Source: Muricea muricata
Taxonomy: Eukaryota > Cnidaria > Anthozoa > Malacalcyonacea > Plexauridae
Length of the DNA: 64,000 nucleotides
NCBI GenBank assembly: GCA_963855995.1
Contig: OY979719.1
Location: forward strand, 7,564,001 to 7,628,000
Reading direction: 5' to 3'
The position numbers and the translations under genes are program-made. Below the pieces are notes generated by a model. It did not search any database. It saw only the letters and a list, made by a program, of their open reading frames with translations, and was not told the origin of the DNA. Each line of letters starts with the position of its first letter. Position 1 is the stretch's first letter. Positions 9,039 to 16,114 of the stretch are shown here, piece by piece.

Positions 9039-10112
9039 GTGCTTCCTGCACGCATTAAATGTGGGCAAGCAGAAAAACTACTATTTTCATTATGTCGGAC
9101 GTGCGCTTCAAACCAACAGCAGACAAAATGTGAACATTCTTCAGACGAACGTGCCTTTACAGGGACTTGGTGTACGAACGAAATAGCCCTAGCGTTAGAC
9201 AAAGGATACAGGATTATAGAAATATACGAAGTTTGGCATTTTCCAAAGACGACCGACGAGTTATTTAAAGGGTACGTTCGGGATTTCCTGAAATTAAAAA
9301 TGGAATCTTCATCCCCACCCGACGAAGACTTAGCAGATTTTAAACAACGTGTTCACGATCATTTAGGTATTGAATTAGGTGATATTGAATATAACGCAGG
9401 AATGCGAGCGATTGCCAAACTGTGTTTAAATAGTTTGTGGGGCAAATTTGGCCAGCGCGTCAACCAAACGCAAACGGAATACGTCACGAAACCGAAAGAC
9501 TTTTACAAAATTCTTTTAAACGATGCGAATGAAGATATCAACATCCAATTCCTTACCAAAGACATGGTTCAAATGCAATATAACCTTAAAAACCAATTTG
9601 TCGATAATTATAACAATACGAATATTTTTGTAGCGGCATTTACGACATCGCATGCTCGCGAGATGTTGTACGGTGTTTTAGATAAGCTTGGCGACCAAGT
9701 ATTAGGGTACGATGCGGATTCCTGTTGGTTCGTCGAACGGTCTGATGGGGGTACAATTCCAACAGGAGAAAGCCTCGGCGAGTTGACAGACGAACTTAAC
9801 GGCCATCATATTGCGAAATGGGTCGGTACGGGTCCAAAATCGTATTCGTACGAAACAAGCGACGGAGATATTAAATGTAAGGTAAAAGGTTTTACGTTAA
9901 ATTATGCCAACGACCAAAAGATTAACGGGAACGTAATGAACGAAATTATACACGATCCAAATAAGACAGTAATTATTAACAAAAAAAATGCCATTACGCG
10001 TGACGCGAAAACAAAAATGATCGTAAATCAAGATCAAACAAAAACCTTTTCGTTAGGGTATGATAAGCGCGTTGTACAAGACAATTTCGATACGTTACCT
10101 TATGGGTTTTAA
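9039..10112 (+). CDS. polB: protein-primed DNA polymerase B, C-terminal palm and thumb part
   Basis: 357 codons, the continuation of the polymerase after two frameshifts; the ATG shown for this frame is internal, not a true start. It contains motif B KLCLNSLWGKFGQR and motif C as GYDADSCWF (the usual central DTD is DAD here, a variant seen in some protein-primed polymerases). The Cys-rich stretch CRTCASNQQQTKCEHSSDER is the usual insert before motif B. The stop is followed by ATAAATAAATA directly before the next gene. If the frameshifts are assembly errors, the polymerase would be about 1,340 residues, normal for Polintons with an N-terminal OTU region. Confidence 0.92.
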   Translation: MLPARIKCGQAEKLLFSLCRTCASNQQQTKCEHSSDERAFTGTWCTNEIALALDKGYRIIEIYEVWHFPKTTDELFKGYVRDFLKLKMESSSPPDEDLADFKQRVHDHLGIELGDIEYNAGMRAIAKLCLNSLWGKFGQRVNQTQTEYVTKPKDFYKILLNDANEDINIQFLTKDMVQMQYNLKNQFVDNYNNTNIFVAAFTTSHAREMLYGVLDKLGDQVLGYDADSCWFVERSDGGTIPTGESLGELTDELNGHHIAKWVGTGPKSYSYETSDGDIKCKVKGFTLNYANDQKINGNVMNEIIHDPNKTVIINKKNAITRDAKTKMIVNQDQTKTFSLGYDKRVVQDNFDTLPYGF

Positions 10113-10130
10113 AAAACAAATAAATAAATA

Positions 10131-10535
10131 ATGGACATTACACAAGCTACCGAAGAAAGTCTTTTGCGTTTAAAAGATGACCTTGTTAACGACGTAAAAA
10201 ATTTAAAGAGCAAGTCTAACAAAAAGAAAGCAGTATTTTTGGTAGAGACTTTAACGAAGGCCGTGCTTGTTGCCGGTGGCATTACGACCGCATTATTTTT
10301 TCCACCGGCTATTGTGATAGCGGCAGTTGGAGGAGCAGTCGCATTGGTTGATATGGGTTCAAGTACGGTTACGAGTGTTCGAGGGATAAAAAAGTCTAAA
10401 GAGGACAAGAAAACAAAACTAACGGATTTGAAGACCGTCAGTGAACAGCTTATACGTGAACAAGTTTTAAAAGAGGTCCGGGCGAACCCAACCGCGCCTC
10501 CGTTGTACCCTAGTTTGGAAATATCGAAAGAATAA
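10131..10535 (+). CDS. small membrane protein with tandem late-domain motifs (PTAP/PPxY/YPxL)
   Basis: 134 codons. Residues 1-32 are charged and helical; about 34-75 hold one long or two short hydrophobic helices (AVLVAGGITTALFFPPAIVI, then AAVGGAVALVD); the rest is a basic helix. The last 15 residues contain PTAPPLYPSL (120-129), in which PTAP (120-123), PPLY (123-126) and YPSL (126-129) overlap by one residue. In enveloped viruses these motifs recruit TSG101, NEDD4-family ligases and ALIX, so a role in ESCRT-dependent membrane budding is a natural inference. Family knowledge: late domains are typical of retroviral Gag and other matrix proteins; I do not know them from Polintons. The gene lies between PolB and a GIY-YIG gene and is followed by a 12-bp hairpin. 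Confidence 0.72.
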   Translation: MDITQATEESLLRLKDDLVNDVKNLKSKSNKKKAVFLVETLTKAVLVAGGITTALFFPPAIVIAAVGGAVALVDMGSSTVTSVRGIKKSKEDKKTKLTDLKTVSEQLIREQVLKEVRANPTAPPLYPSLEISKE

Positions 10536-10547
10536 ATCGAAGACAAA

Positions 10548-10574
10548 ATTTTGTAACTTTTTAAGTTACAAAAT
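10548..10574. terminator. intergenic hairpin, 12-bp perfect stem
   Basis: ATTTTGTAACTT (10548-10559) pairs with AAGTTACAAAAT (10563-10574) around a 3-base loop. It lies 12 bases after one stop and 5 bases before the next ATG, so it could mark the 3' end of one transcript, the 5' end of the next, or both. Confidence 0.6.
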
Positions 10575-10579
10575 AAAAA

Positions 10580-11071
10580 ATGTCTTCTGATAAGCTAATA
10601 CATAGAACCGTTTATTTATTAAAACGAACGGATAAAAAATACGATGGAACTGATATTTACGTTGGAAGCACATCCTTGCCTTTACCTCAAAGGTTAAGTA
10701 GACATAGACATCATTCAAAAGTATGTGGTGGTAAACTTTATAGACGCATGGGTGAGATAGGACCACAAAAATGGGAAATCGTTCCATTAGCGGTAATTCC
10801 CAAATGCACTAGAACGGAAATTTTAAATTTCGAAAAAATGTGGATCGGATTTCTGAACTCCGATTTGAATATGTTATCTCCATCAGATGTAGATAATAAG
10901 TGGGGTAATGCCGGGCGAAGAAATTATGAAAGACAACATTATTTGAACATCATTAAAGATAAAAAATATTTTTGTGGCGTATGTAACCACGCGTTTGGTA
11001 AGTTGTCCGATTTAAACCGGCATCTAAAAAGTCTTAAACATAGTAAGGCGTATATAAACTCCGTTGATTAA
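10580..11071 (+). CDS. GIY-YIG endonuclease with C-terminal C2H2 zinc finger
   Basis: 163 codons. The N-terminal domain has the GIY-YIG layout: TVYLLKR as the first motif, DIYVGST as the second, then PLPQRLSRHR with the catalytic Arg, and a Glu in EILNFEKMWI as the likely metal ligand. Residues about 130-156 are a C2H2 finger: CGVCNHAFGKLSDLNRHLKS with the second His in LKHSK. GIY-YIG enzymes nick or cut DNA and occur in mobile introns, giant viruses and Polinton-like elements. A comparable CNVC...H...H finger ends the protein at 24647-25465, suggesting a shared targeting module within the element. The start at 10580 follows the hairpin and AAATAAAAA. Confidence 0.82.
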   Translation: MSSDKLIHRTVYLLKRTDKKYDGTDIYVGSTSLPLPQRLSRHRHHSKVCGGKLYRRMGEIGPQKWEIVPLAVIPKCTRTEILNFEKMWIGFLNSDLNMLSPSDVDNKWGNAGRRNYERQHYLNIIKDKKYFCGVCNHAFGKLSDLNRHLKSLKHSKAYINSVD

Positions 11072-11088
11072 AAAAATCTACACCAAAA

Positions 11089-11114
11089 TTTTTTATACTT
11101 TAAAGTATAAAAAA
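11089..11114. terminator. 26-bp perfect palindrome directly before an ATG
   Basis: TTTTTTATACTTT (11089-11101) is followed with no loop by its reverse complement AAAGTATAAAAAA (11102-11114); the next base is the A of the ATG at 11115. As RNA the 5' leader of the next gene would be part of the hairpin. Confidence 0.6.
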
Positions 11115-11597
11115 ATGGCAATTGCTAAACATCGTGAAGATTTATTTCAAAAAGTTTTTAGGGAATTTAGTTGCAATTGTTTAGAGGTGGATCTCGGTAA
11201 CGATTATAGAGAGTCTAAATATTTTAAAGAAGCGTTATTGTCTTGGATTTTTAATATATGCGAAATAAACCCAACCAACATGGTTGCGTCTATAGTCCAC
11301 ACAATCCTAAAGTCATTTTTTTTCGAGGGGCCTGACCAACGTCGTGGAATTTACAAACAAATTCGGTATATCTTACTTCCCGTTCTATGGAAAGATCATC
11401 GGGCCATCGAACGTAAAAAAAAGAAAAAATTATCATTTCTTGCTAACGAATTAAGTAAGGCAGGTCGACACGTGGAAGGACATATCGTTCGTACGATCGT
11501 CAAACCGTACATTCGTGACTTGAATAGAAATTGGTCTAAAATGACGGCTTTGGGCAAACTAAAAACGGTGCCACCAACATCAGCGTGGAAATTCTAA
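11115..11597 (+). CDS. uncharacterised Polinton protein, 160 residues
   Basis: The ATG at 11115 (MAIAKHREDLFQKVFREF) is preferred over 11064 because the upstream part overlaps the previous gene and the 26-bp palindrome. The protein is mostly helical, moderately hydrophobic in the middle (SIVHTILKSFFF) and strongly basic afterwards (RAIERKKKKKL), with a basic C-terminus ending SAWKF. No motif was recognised. A nucleic-acid or capsid-core binding role would fit the charge, but this is only inference. It faces the following minus-strand gene, and a shared 12-bp hairpin separates them. Confidence 0.55.
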   Translation: MAIAKHREDLFQKVFREFSCNCLEVDLGNDYRESKYFKEALLSWIFNICEINPTNMVASIVHTILKSFFFEGPDQRRGIYKQIRYILLPVLWKDHRAIERKKKKKLSFLANELSKAGRHVEGHIVRTIVKPYIRDLNRNWSKMTALGKLKTVPPTSAWKF

Positions 11598-11617
11598 ACA
11601 AAAAATTTGTTTAGAAT
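11591..11617. terminator. convergent-gene hairpin, 12-bp perfect stem
   Basis: ATTCTAAACAAA (11591-11602) pairs with TTTGTTTAGAAT (11606-11617). It covers the stop codons of both converging genes, so it can serve as a 3'-end signal on either strand. Confidence 0.6.
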
Positions 11618-11842
11618 TATTTCATCTTCTCCAGTTGTTTTCTTCTGCTCTTCTTTTTCATATTTCCATTTGCCTATAATATTCTTTTCTCTTCTTCTTC
11701 TGTATTCTTCGTAATTTTCCTCCCATCGTTGGCCCATACCCATTGCAAACACTAGGCTCACCGCCGCGAAACTAATTATACGATCAGGGTCAGAATTTAG
11801 TGCCAAAATTACAGCTGCTGATAATGTTATTAGTGATTTCAT
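11594..11842 (-). CDS. small membrane protein, 82 residues
   Basis: Minus-strand start at 11842. Residues 1-37 contain two short hydrophobic stretches (SLITLSAAVILAL and IISFAAVSLVFAMGM) separated by DPDR, so a helical hairpin or signal-anchor is likely. The rest is highly charged (EENYEEYRRRREKN, then WKYEKEEQKK). It is probably membrane-bound with a charged tail. Family not recognised. A leader with ACTATAGAATAAA precedes its ATG. It diverges from the gene at 11956 across a 113-bp spacer carrying two copies of a 21-bp repeat. Confidence 0.5.
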   Translation of the reverse strand: MKSLITLSAAVILALNSDPDRIISFAAVSLVFAMGMGQRWEENYEEYRRRREKNIIGKWKYEKEEQKKTTGEDEIILNKFFV

Positions 11843-11870
11843 TTTATTCTATAGTATTTTTTTTTTTTGT

Positions 11871-11925
11871 AAAGTCGTACAAAGTACTTTACAAAGAACT
11901 TGTTAAAGTCGTACAAAGTACTTTA
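11871..11925. promoter_or_regulatory. two 21-bp direct repeats in a divergent promoter region
   Basis: AAAGTCGTACAAAGTACTTTA occurs at 11871-11891 and again at 11905-11925, a 34-bp period (about three helical turns). Each copy contains the palindrome AAAGTACTTT. The pair lies between divergent starts at 11842 (minus) and 11956 (plus), so it could be a binding site for a regulator or a promoter duplication. Confidence 0.5.
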
Positions 11926-11955
11926 AAAAGGAAATACAAGTCATTTAAATAAATA

Positions 11956-12261
11956 ATGTCAGAAGAACCTAAAATGACCACGGTCGGAAAAGTAAAAAAC
12001 CCTGGCCGTGTAGCGGCGGGGAAGCGTCTAGCAGCAATTTGCAAAGCTGCTAAAGCACGGAAAGCCGAGGAACGTAGAAGAGCCGAAAAAGAAGAAGAAT
12101 GTACTGGAAATGCAAACCTTCTCTATGTGTCCGTAGGCATACTTGGCGTAATTGGTCTTGGGTATGGGGCCTATAATTTCCTTTGTAAAGAAGAAGAACC
12201 ACAACAACAACCACAACAACAACAACAAGAAAAAAAAATAATTTTGATGACTTGTAAATAA
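11956..12261 (+). CDS. basic single-pass membrane protein, 101 residues
   Basis: The N-terminus carries KNPGRVAAGKRLAAICKAAK followed by ARKAEERRRAEKEEE, a basic helix with the PGRVAAGK pattern that I associate with small core-like proteins of Polintons. A hydrophobic helix (LLYVSVGILGVIGLGYGAYN) follows at about residues 53-72, then a Gln/Pro repeat tail. The layout suggests a membrane anchor whose basic end may bind DNA; this is inference. It opens a run of three closely packed plus-strand genes (gaps of 7 and 8 bases). The leader is CATTTAAATAAATA. Confidence 0.6.
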   Translation: MSEEPKMTTVGKVKNPGRVAAGKRLAAICKAAKARKAEERRRAEKEEECTGNANLLYVSVGILGVIGLGYGAYNFLCKEEEPQQQPQQQQQEKKIILMTCK

Positions 12262-12268
12262 ATAAGTA

Positions 12269-12499
12269 ATGTCTTTAACGAAAGAAGAAGTTTTAAATAG
12301 TTTATACAATTCTGGACTTATCACGGTTGGAGCCGCTGGAGTATCGATGGCAAGCAGCAAACTTTTAAAAGAAAACCTCGGCGTAACACGGACGGTGCAA
12401 AATTTGGTGAAGATGGCGGTCGCAGTGAGTGGTGGATCATTACTCGTAAAATTCGCACAGAAAAAAACTTGGGTCCCGGCCGATCCCTTTAAAGCTTAG
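12269..12499 (+). CDS. small membrane protein, 76 residues
   Basis: Contains two moderately hydrophobic helices (SGLITVGAAGVSMASSKLL and NLVKMAVAVSGGSLLVKFA) and ends TWVPADPFKA. Size, two-helix layout and the terminal Trp/Pro motif resemble small conserved proteins found next to the coiled-coil protein in other Polintons; their role is unknown, probably a virion membrane or core component. Seven bases separate it from the preceding gene and eight from the next, so the three are probably co-regulated. Confidence 0.6.
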   Translation: MSLTKEEVLNSLYNSGLITVGAAGVSMASSKLLKENLGVTRTVQNLVKMAVAVSGGSLLVKFAQKKTWVPADPFKA

Positions 12500-12507
12500 A
12501 TAAAAGA

Positions 12508-12912
12508 ATGGCAAGCGTTGTAGCAGGTGGGTTATTTAATGCCGTCGCCTTTGCAGGTGCCGGTTACGTTTTTCACAAATTAGACAAAAAAGGATATGAA
12601 GATGAAATGAAAAGACACAATTTAGCCATGGAACAATTAAAAGCAGCACAAGACAAATGGTATGAAAAAACGGTCGAAAAAAAGAACAAAGTCGCCTTAT
12701 TACGACAACAATTAGTCGATGCGAATAAAGATTTAGATGCGACGAACGAAGCGTTGCACAAGTTACGCACGGCAATGGATGAAGATATTGGACCGGAACC
12801 TACAATCAACGATTATTACGAACCGTCCGACGAAATGAAAACGTATACGAACGTTGTCGTTGGCGTAACAGGATCAGTAGCCGGGGTTTTGGTAACCAAA
12901 CTATTGTTTTAA
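12508..12912 (+). CDS. coiled-coil membrane protein conserved in Polintons
   Basis: 134 codons. A hydrophobic N-terminus (SVVAGGLFNAVAFAGAGYVF) is followed by LDKKGYEDEMKRHNLAMEQL and a long heptad-like helix containing LRQQLVDANKDLDATNEAL. An acidic linker comes next, then a second hydrophobic helix (NVVVGVTGSVAGVLVTKLLF) at the very end. The GYEDEMKRHN...EQL and DAN-D...TNEAL segments are, from memory of the family, recurrent in Polinton proteins of animals. It probably bridges or lines a membrane or capsid vertex; the function is not established. A 26-bp palindrome follows the stop. Confidence 0.68.
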   Translation: MASVVAGGLFNAVAFAGAGYVFHKLDKKGYEDEMKRHNLAMEQLKAAQDKWYEKTVEKKNKVALLRQQLVDANKDLDATNEALHKLRTAMDEDIGPEPTINDYYEPSDEMKTYTNVVVGVTGSVAGVLVTKLLF

Positions 12913-12917
12913 ATGAT

Positions 12918-12943
12918 TTTCATAACCTATATAGGTTATGAAA
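12918..12943. terminator. 26-bp perfect palindrome between convergent genes
   Basis: TTTCATAACCTAT followed immediately by ATAGGTTATGAAA, located between the plus-strand gene ending at 12912 and the minus-strand gene ending at 12944. Bidirectional 3'-end signal is the likely role. Confidence 0.6.
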
Positions 12944-13237
12944 TTACAAAATAAATTTCGTGACTAAAAACCCTATTCCGATCGTGCTACCTAAAAGGTA
13001 TGGAAGGTGGGCGTTGGGTTGTGGTTTTATCGTTGGTGGTTTTTTCGTTGGCGTAGGTGGTGGTTTTACCGTTGGTGGTTTCTTCGTTACCTTAGGAGCA
13101 ACGTAATTAACTTTTGTATTTACACCAAATTTCATGGCGTTCGTAGCGATGGTTAAAACGTTGTTGTACCCTTCGACTTTATTTTTTAAAATAATCATGT
13201 TGGATGGGACTAAAATAATACCTGGCGTAATGGCCAT
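12944..13237 (-). CDS. Pro/Thr/Lys-repeat protein with C-terminal membrane helix
   Basis: 97 codons. The N-terminal third is apolar (MAITPGIILVPSNMIILKNK). The middle carries repeats of the TKKPPTVKPPPTPTKKPPTI type (residues about 50-72), an extended polyproline stalk. The end is LPYLLGSTIGIGFLVTKFIL, a C-terminal transmembrane helix. The layout is that of a tail-anchored stalk protein. Only two bases separate it from the upstream minus-strand gene (13240-13578), so they are probably transcribed together. Function unknown; a virion surface or vertex-linker role would fit. Confidence 0.55.
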   Translation of the reverse strand: MAITPGIILVPSNMIILKNKVEGYNNVLTIATNAMKFGVNTKVNYVAPKVTKKPPTVKPPPTPTKKPPTIKPQPNAHLPYLLGSTIGIGFLVTKFIL

Positions 13238-13239
13238 GT

Positions 13240-13578
13240 TTAAAACGACGTTTGTATCTTGAATGGTTTTCGCATATCCGAAATGGCTTTTGACGGGTTA
13301 TCTTGTGCAACCGTATCTTGAACAAGCCGATGGAATATTTGCTGCGTTTGTAACGATTTTGCACCTTGTCCGACAATAGGCCATCGCGTTTGTGCTTGTG
13401 CACCTAAGACGCTATACACGTACGATTCGATAGCTGATTGTATTAAAATTTGCCCTGTTTTTGTAAGCCCGTCGCTATCGTCTTTAATGAATTTCACCCA
13501 ATCGGTATCACTATCGTTAACAACTTTTGAAACTTCTTCGTAGTCGATACCAAGGACACCGGAATTATTAGCCGACAT
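13240..13578 (-). CDS. uncharacterised Polinton protein, 112 residues
   Basis: Starts MSANNSGVLGIDYEEVSKVV and continues with an acidic then helical segment (TGQILIQSAIESYVYSVLGA, QTRWPIVGQGAKSL). No signal peptide or clear membrane helix. The family is not recognised. The leader on the minus strand is AATTATAGGTATAGG directly before the ATG, a TATA-like motif seen at several starts in this element. It lies immediately upstream of the stalk-like protein gene and downstream of the 13701-14366 gene. Confidence 0.5.
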   Translation of the reverse strand: MSANNSGVLGIDYEEVSKVVNDSDTDWVKFIKDDSDGLTKTGQILIQSAIESYVYSVLGAQAQTRWPIVGQGAKSLQTQQIFHRLVQDTVAQDNPSKAISDMRKPFKIQTSF

Positions 13579-13700
13579 CCTATACCTATAATTCCTAATG
13601 TTATTTTTATTCGCATGACGCGAATGCCAATAATTTAAGTCGGCACGCGTTCGTTCAAATTTATGAGCCCATATACGTTTGTGTGGAATATTTTTTTGGA
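13579..13700. other. intergenic spacer with short hairpin
   Basis: Contains ATTCGC..GCGAAT (arms at 13610-13626) just downstream of the minus-strand gene ending at 13701, plus the TATA-like leader of the next gene. No small gene seen. Confidence 0.35.
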
Positions 13701-14366
13701 TTATTTTTTAATATCGTTTGTAATATACGGTGACATTTTTTCTGGCGTTCCCGTAAACCGTTTCATGTGGTAATAGAGGCAATACCGTGCAATACTCGTA
13801 ACAACGTTGTTGCTACCTGTTAAATGTTTTCTACTAATTCCACCCACGTAAGAAATAATATAAGCTGCTAATAACGATGCAAAATACGGGTCGTCTTTGT
13901 TCACGGCCATTTTTGTAATATCGTTTGCGTTTCCTTCCCACGATGTAGACAACGCGTCGAAATTACTTGTAAACCCCGAATTTGCATTAACGTAAATTGT
14001 AAATTTCCTAAAATTATAGGGTAACGACGACGACAAGGTAAACGGTTGCACCGTCCCACTCGTGTCCCAGATGGTCGGTAACCAGTGTAATTCGCCTGAA
14101 TATAATTTTTTAAAATCGTCGGTCGTGATATCTAAAAATTGTCCGTCGCGAACTTTAAACGATACGCTCGTCCCGGTAACGTCGCCTGTTTTGGATAAGA
14201 TAACGTTAAACTTAAATCTGTCCAAATGAGCGTTTGGATATTGTTTGGCGAATTGTTTTTCCATGCGTTTTTTGGTATTTTTTAAATTTCGTAATGCTTT
14301 GTTATAATTAGACCCGTAATATTGTCTGTACGATGTTTCGTATTTGGTAAAATCTTCTTCCGATAT
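13701..14366 (-). CDS. uncharacterised structural-type protein; start codon appears lost (ATA)
   Basis: The first ATG in frame is at 14264 (MEKQFAKQYPNAHLDRF), giving 187 residues. The same frame is open and protein-like for 34 more codons upstream, beginning SEEDFTKYETSYRQYYGSNY after the codon ATA at 14364-14366, which has an A-rich leader like other starts here. A G-to-A change of the original ATG, or non-AUG initiation, is likely. The body is beta-rich (FNVILSKTGDVTGTSVSFKV, FRKFTIYVNANSGF) with a helical C-terminus. I do not recognise the fold; it could be a minor virion protein. It lacks the His/Asp/Cys arrangement expected of an adenain protease. It follows the integrase gene closely. 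Confidence 0.5.
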   Translation of the reverse strand: MSEEDFTKYETSYRQYYGSNYNKALRNLKNTKKRMEKQFAKQYPNAHLDRFKFNVILSKTGDVTGTSVSFKVRDGQFLDITTDDFKKLYSGELHWLPTIWDTSGTVQPFTLSSSLPYNFRKFTIYVNANSGFTSNFDALSTSWEGNANDITKMAVNKDDPYFASLLAAYIISYVGGISRKHLTGSNNVVTSIARYCLYYHMKRFTGTPEKMSPYITNDIKK

Positions 14367-14369
14367 TTT

Positions 14370-15437
14370 TTATCGAATATCCTTTATATTTTTAACCGGA
14401 ATCCACGATGGACTATCGTACCCTAACCATTTCACTAACGCCATTCCATTCTTTTTCCGGATTATTTTTTCTATCCTGTACGTATCGTCTTTTTTGTTGA
14501 TAAGGGACAACTCTTGTTCGTAGAATTTCCCGATAATCGGCTCTCCTTCATGATCTTCTATTTCGTAAACGGTAGGATCTCCTCGAAGGACTTTGGACAC
14601 TTTAAAAATTTCATCGGTAAAATTAGCTTCGTACCCTTTGGCAAAAATACTTTTGTATTGACTCACTCTAACCGTATCTCCGACCTTGAATTTAGGGGAT
14701 TGTAAACCTTCCAAAACATGCCCGTATAACGTAACCCATACCTTATTTTCATTTGTTTTATCCACGTCTTTTGGTTTCATATGAATACTACTGTGTTTGG
14801 TATTGTTATAATTTTTTGTGAGGTCGTCTAAGACGCCGATCCAATTACGTGTACCTTTACTGCAAAAATATTTTTCCATCTTTGTTTTTAATGTCCGATT
14901 AAACCTTTCGACGATAGCCGCTTTCTTCTCGGATTGTGTAGAAAAGTAATGAACGTTATGACTTTTCAGTAATTCCCGAACACCCACGTTATAAAATTCT
15001 TTTCCTTCGTCAAACTGAGCCACGTTAGGATATTTTCCAAATTTTGTTTTAAAGGTACCTAATAGTTGGTCGACGGCTTTCGTCATATTTTTGGTATCTT
15101 TCCTGTAGACGGGAACCGTAAAAGCATACCGACTAAGAATTTCTATAGATGTTAATATCCACCGGTACCCTTTGTTTTTACTGGCGTATTGTCCCATATC
15201 GACGAGATCCATTTGTATTTGATCGGCAAGACCTTTAACAAACGTTTTCATGAATTTATGTTTCCGAATGATAGGTTTGAATCTCGTATAAGTATCTTGT
15301 GTTTCCAACCATTCTTTAACAAGTCGTCTACTTACTTTGACTCCATCGGCTTTGGCTTTTTGGTATAATTTTTCAGCAGATTGATAACCTCTAGAAGGAT
15401 CGTAGTAAATATCCCTTAATTCCTGTTCGTTGATCAT
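14370..15437 (-). CDS. int: retrovirus-type integrase with C-terminal chromodomain
   Basis: 355 codons. An N-terminal helical region (to about 60) precedes the catalytic core with the DDE triad: Asp77 in DQIQMDLVDMGQ, Asp143 in NVAQFDEGKEF and Glu177 in KAAIVERFNRTL. An SH3-like segment (FKVGDTVRVSQYK) follows, and residues about 315-355 form a chromodomain: YRIEKIIRKKNGMALVKWLG with SWIPVKNI. Polinton integrases insert the element, giving 6-bp duplications, which fits AGATTT here. The chromodomain may direct insertion to modified histones. The frame is intact. Four bases separate it from the penton gene, and the two share a minus-strand operon-like arrangement. Confidence 0.95.
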   Translation of the reverse strand: MINEQELRDIYYDPSRGYQSAEKLYQKAKADGVKVSRRLVKEWLETQDTYTRFKPIIRKHKFMKTFVKGLADQIQMDLVDMGQYASKNKGYRWILTSIEILSRYAFTVPVYRKDTKNMTKAVDQLLGTFKTKFGKYPNVAQFDEGKEFYNVGVRELLKSHNVHYFSTQSEKKAAIVERFNRTLKTKMEKYFCSKGTRNWIGVLDDLTKNYNNTKHSSIHMKPKDVDKTNENKVWVTLYGHVLEGLQSPKFKVGDTVRVSQYKSIFAKGYEANFTDEIFKVSKVLRGDPTVYEIEDHEGEPIIGKFYEQELSLINKKDDTYRIEKIIRKKNGMALVKWLGYDSPSWIPVKNIKDIR

Positions 15438-15441
15438 TTTT

Positions 15442-16113
15442 TTATTCGATATATAATTCGAACATGACCGTTAACCCAACACTGTCGCCGATATTTGTGT
15501 TCACGTCGAATTGGAACGTGCCATGATCACCGTTTAAAACTGACACCGACGTGTGGATATTATCGTACGGTGTAACGGATTCGTTTAAACTTTGTTCGGT
15601 CGTAACGGGAATACGTGCAAAAACTCGGCTCCGATTACCGTTTGTATCGAAGTTCCGGTCGAGATCCACGCAATTGCACCCAAGTGTGACGTACCGTAAT
15701 CCGCGGTTAATATCAACGACAAACGGCGACTTCGATTTGGTATTTTTAGGAACGATCGTATTTTCTGGGAACCCAAGCAACGGACCAAAACCATATAAGT
15801 TTAACTTTTTTGGTGATTGGATAGCACAACGGTTATCGTGTTTGTGCCTTTCTAACGTAATACCGGATTCGGCTAGACGATCGGCAATCATATTAAACGT
15901 CCAGTACCCTTCTTCAAACGCAACACCCGTGGCAGGATGATCGGGAACCGTTACAAATTTTATAAGATCGTTGTCGTTGGTGACAATGTTCTTATACTTC
16001 CATAACACGCTAATGTTTTTCACGTATATTTTTTTCCCGTATTTTGTCGTTATACATTTTTGAAGATAAACGTCGGTTTTACCCGTATCGAGCGATAACA
16101 TAAGTTTGTCCAT
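15442..16113 (-). CDS. penton-type minor capsid protein
   Basis: 223 codons of beta-rich sequence: KKIYVKNISVLWKYKNIV, EGYWTFNMIADRLAESGITL and NRGLRYVTLGCNCVDLDRNF, ending in a strand pair (FQFDVNTNIGDSVGLTVMFE). Size, lack of membrane segments, the WxF-N-I-A-x-L pattern and its location next to integrase and opposite the major capsid cluster match the single-jelly-roll penton proteins of Polintons. It would form the capsid vertices. It diverges from the 405-residue gene across a 17-bp spacer that is a perfect palindrome. The assignment is by pattern and context, so moderate confidence. Confidence 0.72.
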   Translation of the reverse strand: MDKLMLSLDTGKTDVYLQKCITTKYGKKIYVKNISVLWKYKNIVTNDNDLIKFVTVPDHPATGVAFEEGYWTFNMIADRLAESGITLERHKHDNRCAIQSPKKLNLYGFGPLLGFPENTIVPKNTKSKSPFVVDINRGLRYVTLGCNCVDLDRNFDTNGNRSRVFARIPVTTEQSLNESVTPYDNIHTSVSVLNGDHGTFQFDVNTNIGDSVGLTVMFELYIE

Positions 16114-16114
16114 C

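Noticed and set aside
10109-10546. 145-codon minus-strand frame opposite the late-domain protein
   Set aside because: Antisense shadow of the plus-strand gene, which has the A-rich leader and consistent membrane layout.
13701-14366. Adenain-type maturation protease
   Set aside because: No His-Asp/Glu-Cys arrangement could be found in this protein or in other small genes of the element.
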